This document shows, one piece after another, positions 26,188 through 34,900 of a DNA stretch of 64,000 bases; the first letter of the stretch is position 1; every line of letters begins with the position of its first letter. The stretch is from Lentzea jiangxiensis (GTDB taxonomy: Bacteria > Actinomycetota > Actinomycetes > Mycobacteriales > Pseudonocardiaceae): NCBI RefSeq assembly GCF_900104175.1, contig NZ_FNIX01000023.1, positions 42,017 through 106,016 of the forward strand. Direction: 5' to 3'. A program made the position numbers and the translations under genes. Under the pieces are notes generated by a model. It saw nothing but the letters and a program-made list of their open reading frames with translations. It was not told where the DNA came from and did not search any database.

Positions 26188-27044
26188 GCACTGTGGCGCA
26201 TGGCGTCTCGAACGGTCTACAGCGAGGCCTGATCGAGGCGAAGCACAAAATCACGAACTTCGGTGAGATCTGGGGTGAGATCTGGCCGTGGGTACTCGGA
26301 GTGGTGGTGATGTACTTCCTGCGGGGTAACACTTTCGGTGATACGGGAGTTTCCGTGGGACTGCTGGCGGCGCCGGGCATCCTCGGGATGGCTGTGCTGT
26401 ACACGGGCATGATGGGGCTGTCACTGGAGCTGGTCACCGACAAGTCCGACGGCACTCTGCTGCGGATGAAGGCCATCCCCAACGGCATCGTGGGCTACCT
26501 GACCGGCAAGTTCGTCGGGCGGACGATGATGACGGCTGTCAGTCTGCTGCTGGTTTCCATTCCGGCCGCGTTCCTCATCGACGGCTTGCGTCTGGGGGAT
26601 GCCTCTGCTTGGGCCCGGTTGGGCGTGTTCTACCTGCTCGGCCTGCTCGCGGTCCTGCCGCTGGGGGCCATCATCGGGTCGTTGTTCGGCTCTCTGCAGG
26701 GACTCGGGCTGCTCACCTTGATCATCATGGGCCTCGTCGCGATCTCCGGGATCTTCTACCCGATCACGTCGTTTCCCGGTTGGTTGCAGGTGATCGGCCA
26801 GTTGTTCCCGCTGTACTGGCTAGGCTTGGGCATGCGTTCTGCCCTGTTGCCCGACAGCGCGCTCGCCGCGGAGATCAGCGGCTCGTGGCGCACTCTGGAG
26901 ACCGCTGCCGCTCTGGGGGTCTGGGCGGTGATCGGTCTTGTGCTCGCACCGTTGGTGCTGCGCAGGATGACCCGCCAGGCCACAGGTGCCAGCGTGACCC
27001 CCGAGGACCCGAGAGTGCCCGCCGCACGTGCAGGCGCCGCGTGA
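26184..27044 (+). CDS. ABC exporter permease (ABC-2 type)
   Basis: 286 residues with about six membrane helices, including VLGVVVMYFLRG, ILGMAVLYTGMMGLSLELV, and GLGLLTLIIMGLVAISGIFY with the ABC-2 motif YPITSFPGWLQVIGQLFPLYW near the fifth helix. It partners the preceding ATPase (4-bp overlap). The stop overlaps the XRE regulator start (TGATG). Confidence 0.88.
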   Translation: MSTVAHGVSNGLQRGLIEAKHKITNFGEIWGEIWPWVLGVVVMYFLRGNTFGDTGVSVGLLAAPGILGMAVLYTGMMGLSLELVTDKSDGTLLRMKAIPNGIVGYLTGKFVGRTMMTAVSLLLVSIPAAFLIDGLRLGDASAWARLGVFYLLGLLAVLPLGAIIGSLFGSLQGLGLLTLIIMGLVAISGIFYPITSFPGWLQVIGQLFPLYWLGLGMRSALLPDSALAAEISGSWRTLETAAALGVWAVIGLVLAPLVLRRMTRQATGASVTPEDPRVPAARAGAA

Positions 27045-27292
27045 TGAAGGCCGCGAAGTCCGAGGTCGTCTACAACCGCATAGCGATGTTGCGTGCCGAG
27101 CGTCGCGTGTCCAGGCGTGAACTCGCCGAGGCTTTGGAAGTGCACTACCAGACAGTCGGATACCTCGAGCGCGGCGAGTACAGCCCCAGCTTGCACCTTG
27201 CGCTGCGCATCGCAGCGTTCTTCGAGGTTCCGGTCGAGGTCGTGTTCTCCATCAGCGAGTTCCCGCGGATCGGTGGCGCTCAGGCCGGCTAG
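27044..27292 (+). CDS. Small XRE-family regulator (82 aa)
   Basis: 82 residues of a single HTH_3 domain: VYNRIAMLRAERRVSRRELA then LEVHYQTVGYLERGEYSPSL, ending with FFEVPVEVVFSISEF, the compact type often found beside transporters. Start overlaps the permease stop (TGATG), so it is the third gene of the exporter operon. Likely an autoregulator of the transporter, perhaps through the palindrome at 25176. Confidence 0.85.
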   Translation: MKAAKSEVVYNRIAMLRAERRVSRRELAEALEVHYQTVGYLERGEYSPSLHLALRIAAFFEVPVEVVFSISEFPRIGGAQAG

Positions 27293-27315
27293 CTTTCAGC
27301 CGCGATGCGGACACG

Positions 27316-27358
27316 CTGCTTCGCTCGCCCTGATCCAGACGCAGGGCGAGCGAAGCAG
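27316..27358. terminator. Bidirectional terminator between exporter operon and LmbU-type gene
   Basis: Perfect 17-bp arms 27316-27332 and 27342-27358 with a 9-nt loop between two convergent genes. Confidence 0.8.
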
Positions 27359-27365
27359 GGCAACC

Positions 27366-28082
27366 TCATTCGTCCTTGCTGGCCACGTGGATCGCTGTCA
27401 CCACCTCGTCGGTGGACGTTGCCGACTCGGCGACCGTGTTGTCACCCAGCACCGCGGCGGCGGCTTGATCCAAGCTCGAGAGCAGCCAATCGCTGAGATC
27501 GGTTCCCGAGCGCCGAGCCGCAGCCTGCCACAAACGCAATCTCGGTGCAGGCACGTCCACCCGGGATACGAGCTCTCTGGAAGGCGCTGCCGAAGAGTTC
27601 ACGGCATTCACGGTGCGCACTTTGTCACGCAACTTCTTGGTGGTCCAGCCCCCTGCGGTGCAGGCATCCAGCAAACGATCCTGGAGGTCCGCCGGCAGTG
27701 ATGCCACCTCGGCGTGGTGCTGGAAACTAAGATCTTCCCGCCGACGTTCTATAGGGAATCGGCGTGACACCCACGAGTAGTTTCGAAGCGTCTTGTAGCT
27801 GAGTCCCACGGCGCGAATGACCCGCTGATACCGGTCTGAATAGTGAGCTGCGCCATAAATTAGCCAGTCGCCCAGGCTCCACGACGACGAGTCGACGATA
27901 CCCGCCAGCTGACGTCCTGCCTTTTCCCAGTCCGCGAAGCTCAACTGCTCGGGTATCCGCAGGCCAACGCGGCTGAGCAGCACTTTCCCCTGCGCGGTCA
28001 CATCGCTTCGGTATGCCGGTCTGATCGGTGTGACAAGCGCCTGCCGTGGGCTCGCGGTGTTGTTCAGCTTCTCCCCGTTCAC
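27366..28082 (-). CDS. LmbU-family transcriptional regulator
   Basis: About 238 residues. The block GLRIPEQLSFADWEKAGRQL, WSLGDWLIYGAAHY, then GLSYKTLRNYSWVSRRFPIE and FQHHAEVASLP is the hallmark of the LmbU/NovE/HmtD/HrmB group of pathway-specific activators with an unusual DNA-binding fold (from memory). The open frame starts with TTG at 28115; a GTG at 28082 preceded by GGGGGG is a better start. It is divergent from the chromophore operon (SDR, aminotransferase, dioxygenase), so control of that operon is the natural guess. Confidence 0.8.
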   Translation of the reverse strand: MNGEKLNNTASPRQALVTPIRPAYRSDVTAQGKVLLSRVGLRIPEQLSFADWEKAGRQLAGIVDSSSWSLGDWLIYGAAHYSDRYQRVIRAVGLSYKTLRNYSWVSRRFPIERRREDLSFQHHAEVASLPADLQDRLLDACTAGGWTTKKLRDKVRTVNAVNSSAAPSRELVSRVDVPAPRLRLWQAAARRSGTDLSDWLLSSLDQAAAAVLGDNTVAESATSTDEVVTAIHVASKDE

Positions 28083-28137
28083 GATCCCCCCAGGCAATAC
28101 CCATCCTCTGCCCAACTTGTCTGGGCAATGGTTAGCA

Positions 28138-28149
28138 AATCACGTGATT
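28138..28149. promoter_or_regulatory. 12-bp palindrome in the LmbU/SDR divergent promoter
   Basis: AATCACGTGATT is a perfect palindrome in the 281-bp region between the LmbU-type gene and the SDR gene. It is a candidate regulator site; no partner is known. Confidence 0.45.
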
Positions 28150-28310
28150 GTATGTGGCCATACCACCGATTGGGTGTGTGTCGTCGTCACTATGCGTTAT
28201 AGGCGGTCTTGTCATTGTCTTGGGTATCGAGTGCATTCGGATGCAATCAGCCGTTCATGCGCACTTGTGTCGGCTGATTGCGCAAAAATTGAAACAGGCA
28301 CTACCCGGCC

Positions 28311-28331
28311 GGGTACCCCGAATGGGTACCC
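28311..28331. promoter_or_regulatory. Paired GGGTACCC palindromes just upstream of the SDR gene
   Basis: GGGTACCC occurs at 28311-28318 and again at 28324-28331, separated by 5 bp, 33 bp before the SDR start. Each unit is itself a perfect palindrome. It could be an operator overlapping the promoter. Confidence 0.45.
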
Positions 28332-28363
28332 TCGTCTGACGGGATGGCGCTTACCGTCATGTC

Positions 28364-29128
28364 ATGATGGTTCACGCCCTGGCCGGCAAGAATCTGGTCA
28401 TCACGGGCGCGGGTACGGGAATCGGCGCTGCGGTCGCACGTCTGGCCGTGGAAGCCGGCGCGCACGCAGTCCTCGTGGGGCGTCGGGCCGATGCACTCCG
28501 GTCCTGCGTGGAGCAGGTTGATCGCGCACATCGCGCGAACCTCGTCGTCTGTCCCGCCGACATAGGTGACGAGGACTCGACAGCCGAGCTCGTGGACACC
28601 GCGTTGGCCGAACTGGGGCACGTCGACGGTCTGGTCAACAACGCCGGAATCGCCCGGTTCGCCTCACTGGAGAACGCGGATCTCGCGGACCTGGCCCTCA
28701 TGTTCCGGGTACACGTCAGCGGGCCCGCGCAGCTCATCCGGGGTCTGTTGCCGTCCTTGCGGCAGCAGCGCGGCTCGGTTGTCAACGTCACCTCGGTCGG
28801 CGGGTCGCTCGCGACCCCGAACAGGTCGTTCTACGGCGCGACCAAGGCAGCCATCAACCACCTGACCAGGTCCCTGGCCATCGAGTTGGCGCCGGAGGTC
28901 CGGGTCAACGCCATCCTCCCCGGCCCGGTCGACACACCCATCTACGACGACCTCGGTATGGATCAGGCCGGCACCGACGCTCTTCGCAACCAGCTGATCT
29001 CGGCCACCCCTCTCGGTCGGTTCGGCACTCCGGACGAGGTGGCGGCGTGGGTGTGTCAACTGCTCAGCCCGGCGGGGGCATGGATCACCGGCACGCTGCT
29101 GCCGATCGACGGTGGCCGCTGTGCCTGA
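28364..29128 (+). CDS. Short-chain dehydrogenase/reductase (chromophore operon)
   Basis: 254 residues, classical SDR: cofactor motif TGAGTGIG, NNAG, catalytic Ser in NVTSVGG and YGATK, and a C-terminal LLPIDGG. It is the first gene of a three-gene operon with an aminotransferase and tryptophan 2,3-dioxygenase. I infer that it reduces a quinoline or kynurenine-derived keto intermediate on the way to 3-hydroxyquinaldic acid; no direct evidence fixes the substrate. Two adjacent ATG codons (28364, 28367) could start it. Confidence 0.85.
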   Translation: MMVHALAGKNLVITGAGTGIGAAVARLAVEAGAHAVLVGRRADALRSCVEQVDRAHRANLVVCPADIGDEDSTAELVDTALAELGHVDGLVNNAGIARFASLENADLADLALMFRVHVSGPAQLIRGLLPSLRQQRGSVVNVTSVGGSLATPNRSFYGATKAAINHLTRSLAIELAPEVRVNAILPGPVDTPIYDDLGMDQAGTDALRNQLISATPLGRFGTPDEVAAWVCQLLSPAGAWITGTLLPIDGGRCA

Positions 29129-29188
29129 CGAACACCCACCCGCTTCGACCGCCGTACGCCCTCCACCGTCCTGCACAGGAGAACGCCG

Positions 29189-30415
29189 ATGACAACTTTG
29201 GGAACTGAGGCACCCGCGGCCTCTGTGCCGCCCTCCAGCGTGCACGAGGTGTTCCGCGCGGTCGATGCCTACGACGCGCACCAGAAATCCCCAGCGATCC
29301 GGCTGCATGTCGGCGAACCGGCGTTCCGGCCGCCGCCCTCGGTCGCTATCGCGATCGCCACAGCCGCGGCAGCCGGTCGGACCGGCTACACCACCGCGGA
29401 AGGGCTCGGCGAGTTGCGCACCGCTCTGGTGCGCAAGCTCCGCGAACACAACGGCCATGACACCGACGTCGATCGGGTGTTCGTGACGCCGGGCTCCACC
29501 CAGGGTCTGCAGGCCATCATGCAGTCTCTGGCCGCGCCTGGCACCGAGATCCTGCTTCCGGCTCTGCACTGGCCGATCTACCTGCAGCAGGCGTTGCTTG
29601 CCGGCCTCCTGCCGGCCACGTATCCGCTGGACGATCATCTGCGACCGGATCTCGCCGCACTCGCCGGCCTTCCCGCCGGGCCGAAGATCCTCGTGGTGAA
29701 CAGCCCCAACAACCCGTCCGGTGCGATCTGCGACCGCCGACTGTTGAGCGAGTTGCTCGAACTGGCTCACCGGCGCGGCTGGTGGATCATCAGTGATGAG
29801 GCGTACGAGCACTTCAACTACGACGGCGAGGTCCTGTCCCTGGCCGCGCTGGAGGCGGAACGCGATGTCGGTGAACGGCGTGTGTTCAGTGCCTTCACCT
29901 TCTCCAAAAGCTACGGCATGACAGGCTGGCGCCTCGGCTATGTCACCGCGCCGACGCCACGCCAGGCCTCGCTCCTGCAGGTCGTGCAGGAAGCGACGAT
30001 CGTGTGCCCGCCACAACCGATCCAACTCGCCGGTGTCGCTGCCCTCGCGGACGACGACGCCATCTCGCGGAACTCGAGCTTCGTGCGGGCGAACCGCGAC
30101 TTGATGGCACGCGCGCTCAGGGGAACTGGTCTCATGGCCACCGTCCCCGAGGGAGGCTGGTACGCGTTGCTGGACTGCGCGGCCACCGGCCTGGACGCCG
30201 ACACGTTCGCGGCCCGGCTTCTCGCCGAAGAAGGCGTGGCGCTCGCGTCGGCGACCGGCTTCGCGCTCCGTCCGCCGTTCAGTGCGGACTCCGACCTGAA
30301 CGCGATCGACCCGAGTGCCCGCCATCTCCTGCGTCTGGCGTTCTGCGGAGACCGGAACGCTTTGCTGGAGGGCCTCGCGCGGCTGGTCCGGTTCACCAGA
30401 AGGCAGTGCCGGTGA
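29189..30415 (+). CDS. Class I/II PLP aminotransferase (chromophore operon)
   Basis: 408 residues, aspartate-aminotransferase fold: GYTTAEGLGELR, VTPGSTQGLQAI, NSPNNPSGAICD, SDEAYEHFNYDG, and the PLP-Lys motif FTFSKSYGMTGWRLGY. It corresponds in context to TioG of the thiocoraline cluster, which is thought to transaminate a (hydroxy)kynurenine so that the aniline cyclises to a quinoline (from memory). It is 60 bp after the SDR gene and overlaps the dioxygenase start (GTGA). Confidence 0.88.
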   Translation: MTTLGTEAPAASVPPSSVHEVFRAVDAYDAHQKSPAIRLHVGEPAFRPPPSVAIAIATAAAAGRTGYTTAEGLGELRTALVRKLREHNGHDTDVDRVFVTPGSTQGLQAIMQSLAAPGTEILLPALHWPIYLQQALLAGLLPATYPLDDHLRPDLAALAGLPAGPKILVVNSPNNPSGAICDRRLLSELLELAHRRGWWIISDEAYEHFNYDGEVLSLAALEAERDVGERRVFSAFTFSKSYGMTGWRLGYVTAPTPRQASLLQVVQEATIVCPPQPIQLAGVAALADDDAISRNSSFVRANRDLMARALRGTGLMATVPEGGWYALLDCAATGLDADTFAARLLAEEGVALASATGFALRPPFSADSDLNAIDPSARHLLRLAFCGDRNALLEGLARLVRFTRRQCR

Positions 30416-31128
30416 ACTACGACTCCTACATCGGGATTGCGCCTCTGCTGGCCAACATCCGGCCGTTGAGCGATCCGGCCGACTCCACGACCCACACCGC
30501 CGAACACCTGTTCATCGTGGCGCATCAAACCAGTGAGCTGTGGCTGCGCCAAGTCCTGCTCGACCTGGAGCGTGTGCTCGAGAACCTGCGGCCGGACTCA
30601 CACGACCTCGGCAGTGCCGTACACCACCTGGGCCGGAGTGCCCGGGGCTTGGATCGGGTCGTCGAAGCCAGCGCGGCTCTGCGAGATCTTCCGACCGCAC
30701 ACTTCTTGAAGTTCCGGGATCTGCTGGGCAACGCCAGCGGCGCTCAGTCCTCGCAGTTCCGGCGGCTCGGCAAGCTCATGGGCTTTCGTCAACGCCCTGG
30801 CGAGGTGTGGTCAGGGTTCCAAGGTGCTCTGGCTCGCCATCACACCTCGGTGCACGAGCTCTACGAACACGGCCCCTCGGACGGGCTGCTCTACCAACTC
30901 GCCGAGGAGATGACTCGGCTGGCACAAGCATTCCACCGTTGGCAGCTGAGGCATCTCGAGATAGTCGTGGCGGCGATCGGAGGGGCGCCGGGAACAGGCC
31001 GAACGGCCGGTCACAGCTACCTGGCAGACCGCGTCGAGCTACCCTTCCCCCTGCTGTGGGAGGCGCGCGGCGGAGCTGTGAGCGCCGCGGATCAGAGCCG
31101 CTCGACGGTGGCACCGTACGTGTCGTGA
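30412..31128 (+). CDS. Tryptophan 2,3-dioxygenase
   Basis: 238 residues from the GTG at 30412, overlapping the aminotransferase stop. Family motifs: EHLFIVAHQTSELWLRQ (His-containing heme/substrate region), SSQFRRLGKLMGF, and GRTAGHSYLADRV. It oxidises L-Trp (or a beta-hydroxy derivative) to N-formylkynurenine. In NRPS clusters of the thiocoraline class the homologue (TioF) begins 3-hydroxyquinaldate synthesis. This gene is the strongest indicator of a tryptophan-derived chromophore. No kynurenine formamidase is seen nearby. Confidence 0.92.
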   Translation: MNYDSYIGIAPLLANIRPLSDPADSTTHTAEHLFIVAHQTSELWLRQVLLDLERVLENLRPDSHDLGSAVHHLGRSARGLDRVVEASAALRDLPTAHFLKFRDLLGNASGAQSSQFRRLGKLMGFRQRPGEVWSGFQGALARHHTSVHELYEHGPSDGLLYQLAEEMTRLAQAFHRWQLRHLEIVVAAIGGAPGTGRTAGHSYLADRVELPFPLLWEARGGAVSAADQSRSTVAPYVS

Positions 31129-31136
31129 GGCCGGCT

Positions 31137-31823
31137 TCATGCCGAATCCACGAGGCCGGAACGCACCGCGTAGGTCGCCGCGTGGATCCGAGTCGGACAG
31201 TTGGTCTTGGCGAGAACGTTGCTCACGAGCCGCTTGACACCGTTGATCCCGATTCCCATCCGGCTGGCGATCTGCTTGTTGCTCAACCCCGTCGTGACGA
31301 ATCGCAGAGCTTCCATCTCCCGCGGAGTCAGCAACAGCCTCACCGCCGACACCGTTTCCCGGTCCGTGGCCTCCAGCAACGCCCGTGCGGCGGACCAGGG
31401 CATGAACACCCGTCCCACACTCACCTGGCGCAGAGCGTCGACGAGCAGCGCGGCACTCAACGTGTCCTCGAACAACACCCCGTCCACGTGACGGGTGTCC
31501 TGGGGCGCCAAGTCCGCCGCAACCGGCTGCAGGAGAACCACACGCGTGTCGAGCCGGGCCAACGACTCCCGCGCGAGGTCGAACAACGCACCTGTGATCA
31601 ACAGAACGTCGGCCGGGGCTCCGGCGTGAAGTTCCGCCAGCGCGGCCTCACATGTCGCGAACGACCGCACATGGTGTACCCAGTCGAGTTCGAGCAGAAC
31701 TTCTTCCATGCCTCGCCGAACGATGTCGTGCTGGTGCGCAACGATCACCGACACCGGTTGACAGAGCACGGATCCGACACCTGCCACGACGACCTCCATT
31801 GACGACAACGCCACCACGGCCAT
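31137..31823 (-). CDS. LuxR/NarL-type regulator with degenerate receiver domain
   Basis: About 228 residues from the ATG at 31823, which has GGAAG/AGG upstream. C-terminal HTH_LuxR: LTPREMEALRFVTTGLSNKQ then IASRMGIGINGVKRLVSNVL. The N-terminal part follows a response-regulator receiver (VSVIVAHQHDIVRRGMEEVL), but the acidic pocket reads AHQHD and the phospho-acceptor segment reads DVLLITGALF with no Asp at the usual place, so it is probably not phosphorylated. It is divergent from NRPS1, and an 18-bp palindrome lies 60 bp upstream of its start. Likely the pathway activator or repressor. Confidence 0.85.
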   Translation of the reverse strand: MAVVALSSMEVVVAGVGSVLCQPVSVIVAHQHDIVRRGMEEVLLELDWVHHVRSFATCEAALAELHAGAPADVLLITGALFDLARESLARLDTRVVLLQPVAADLAPQDTRHVDGVLFEDTLSAALLVDALRQVSVGRVFMPWSAARALLEATDRETVSAVRLLLTPREMEALRFVTTGLSNKQIASRMGIGINGVKRLVSNVLAKTNCPTRIHAATYAVRSGLVDSA

Positions 31824-31883
31824 ACCTGCTTCCGAGACAACCGGGCACTGCGCGGCGTCGTCAAGAAGCGTCGTGTCCTGCCC

Positions 31884-31901
31884 TGTCCTGGTGACAGGAC
31901 A
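31884..31901. promoter_or_regulatory. Palindromic operator, site 3 (LuxR gene / NRPS1 divergent promoter)
   Basis: TGTCCTGGTGACAGGACA, 7 of 8 arm bases paired. An extra half-site TGTCCTG lies at 31874-31880. It lies 60 bp from the LuxR start and 98 bp from the NRPS1 start, and could control both. Confidence 0.75.
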
Positions 31902-31999
31902 GTTGCCAGACCTTCGATTGACGTGGTGGCGGATCACGTATGAAGGTGGAAGTGCGTGTGCTTCAGGCTCACTCATGCCTTCGCGTCGAAGGGGAATTC

Positions 32000-34900
32000 A
32001 TGACGTCACACGGGTTGTCGGCTGCCCAGAACCGGTTTCGGCTGGCACAGGAACTCAGTCCCGAGCTGCCGAACGTCGTGTCGGTCGTGTGGCGGATCGA
32101 GGGAACCGTGGATGCCGGTGTTCTCACGGCGCAGGTCCGCGAGGCCTTGAAGGAGACACCGACGCTGCGAGCCACTTTTCACGAGGGCGCGCACGGTGCG
32201 CTGTGCCAGGAAGGCGACCTGGGGGAGTGGGAGGCGTCGGCTGTCGACCTGTCGGATGCCGGCGACCCCGCGCGCACCGCGCGCGAGCGGATGAGATCCA
32301 TTGTGGACACTCGGTTCGATCTGACGCGCGGGCCGTTGTTGCGCGCCGAGCTGATCACGCTGTCACACACCGCGCATCTGCTCGTGTTCGCGTGTCCTCA
32401 CCTGCTGACCGATGCCTACGGGTTGATGCGGATCTTCTCCCAGCGGGTCGGCGAGCGGTATCGAGCCGCATGCGGTGCGGAACCGCTTTCCCCGAGCGGG
32501 TTCTTGCCCCTGCCGGACTTCCTGCGACTCGACGCCGAGTACCGCACCTCCTCCCGGTTCGTCCTCGACGGCGACTTCTGGCGCCGCTACCTGACCACCG
32601 AGCACGAACCCGCCCGCCCTGCCGTCGCGTCGGCGTCACACGTGGAGCAACAGCTCCGCCACCGCGCCCGTCAGGTGGTTCCGGCAGGCATGCTGTCAAG
32701 CGAATGCGAACTGCCACCTCACCAGGCCCAGGTGATCACCGCCGCGGCTGAGGAAGCAGGTGTCAGCGAGCAGGCCTTGCTGGCCGCCGGGATCGCCGCG
32801 TTCCTCCGGGGCGTGTGCGGCGTCGACGACCTGCGCATCGGCCTCAGCGTTGGCAACCGCGCGGGCGCGGCGCGCGGCACCCCGGGCCTGATGTCGAACA
32901 TCGTCCCGGTCAATCTCTCCATCGGTGCCGGTCAGTCCCTCAGCGAGCTGGCGCGAGACGTGGCGACCGCTTCTCGCGAGGTTTTCCGTCACAGCAAGCA
33001 CCAGATCACCGACATCCAAAGGGCCGCCGGTGTGCACGGCAACCTCCGGGGACCCTTCGGCACGATCGTCAACATCATGCCACCCGTCGAAGATCTGGAT
33101 CTGGACGGCGGGATCGCCCGGTTCGACGGGGGTTCTTTCGGTGACATCGACGAACTGATGATCTCACTCTTCCGGACCGGCGCCGGCGCACTCCACGTGC
33201 GACTGGACGCGCCCGCTCGACTACACGGGCAGTCTGAACTGGATCACCTGGTCACCGGGGTCCGCAGACACCTCTTCACGCTGGCTTCGGCGCCCGGAAG
33301 CGCCATCGGTACCCATTCGAGCTCCACTCTCCGGGACCTGACATGGCTGGCCGAACGCAACTCGACCCGTGCCGAGGTGCCGGCCACCACCATCCCGGCG
33401 CTGTTCCGTGATCAGGTCGCCGCAACGCCTGGCGCGGTGGCGATCGTGGCCGACGCGACCGGAACGACCGTCACGTACGCCGAACTCGACGCGATGGTCG
33501 AGAAGCTCTCGCAGCGCGTCCGCGAACAGGGCGTGCGGCCGGAGTCCGTGGTGGCCGTCGTCCTGCCGCGGTCCCTCGATCTCGTGGTCGCGCTGCTCGC
33601 GGTGATGAAGGCCGGCGGAACCTACCTCCCCGTCGACCCGAACTACCCGCCTGACCGGGTGGCATACCTCCTCGCGGACTCCGAGCCGGTTCTGGTGCTC
33701 ACCACGGCGAACGCCGAGATCCCGGCCGACGGCATCCGCCGCTTGAACGTCGACGAGCCCGGCGACCGCTCCGAGGCGGTCCACCGCGGAGAGAGCACTC
33801 CGGGGGAAGCGGAGAACCCGCCGGCCATCGACGACCGTCATCCGGCATACGTGATCTACACCTCCGGCTCCACCGGCGCGCCCAAGGGTGTCGTCGTCGA
33901 ACACAGGGCGATCGTCAACCGCCTGCTCTGGATGCAGGACGAATACGACCTGCGACCTGTCGACCGCGTCCTGCAGAAGACCTCAGCCAGTTTCGACGTG
34001 TCGGTATGGGAGTTCTTCTGGCCGCTGACCCACGGCGCGACGCTGGTGCTGGCCGAACCAGGCGGCCAGGGCGATCCTCGCTACCTCGCCGATGTGATCC
34101 GGCGCGAGCAGGTGACCATCGCCCATTTCGTGCCCAGCATGTTCGCCCAGTTCCTCAACGACGAGAACGCCGCCGGCTGCTCCAGCCTCAGGCTCCTGGT
34201 GTGCAGTGGGGAAGCGCTGCCGGCCGAGCTCGTGACCAAGGCGGCTGCCGTCCTCGACGCTTCTGTGCACAACCTCTACGGGCCTACCGAAGCCGCCGTC
34301 GACGTGACCCACTGGCGCTGCCGGCCCGGAGACAGGACGGTGCCCATCGGCACGCCGGTGTGGAACACGGGTGCGCATGTGCTCGACTCCGCCCTTCTCC
34401 CCACACCGGTCGGAGTGGTCGGTGAGCTCTACCTCTCCGGCGTGCAGCTCGCCCGCGGCTACGCTGGGCGTCCTGGTCTTACCGCGAGTCGCTTCGTCGC
34501 GAGCCTCGCCGGAAAACCGGGCGAACGCCTCTACCGCACGGGCGACCTTGCTCGTTGGACGGACACTGGGACCCTGGAGTACCTGGGACGCGTCGACCGG
34601 CAGGTGAAGATCCGCGGCTACCGGGTGGAACCGGGCGAAATTGAAGCCGCTTTGACTTCTCACCCCGGCGTCGCCCAGGCGGCGATCATCCTCACCGGAG
34701 ACGCCACGAGTCCGCGGCTTGCGGCATATGTGGTGCCCTCGGGTTTCGAAGGCGCGGTGCGCAGCGCCATTCACGGGGTCCGCCCGATCGACCTGCGGTC
34801 CGGGCTGCAGATCGCGGAGGTGCGCAAGGCGGCGGAGAAACTGTTGCCCTCATACATGGTGCCGTCGACGATCACCGTGCTGCACTCCCTTCCTCTGACG

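Noticed and set aside
28664..30325. 553-codon open frame on the minus strand
   Set aside because: Antisense to the SDR and aminotransferase genes, whose motifs are clear; translation is Arg/Gly-rich and without family features.
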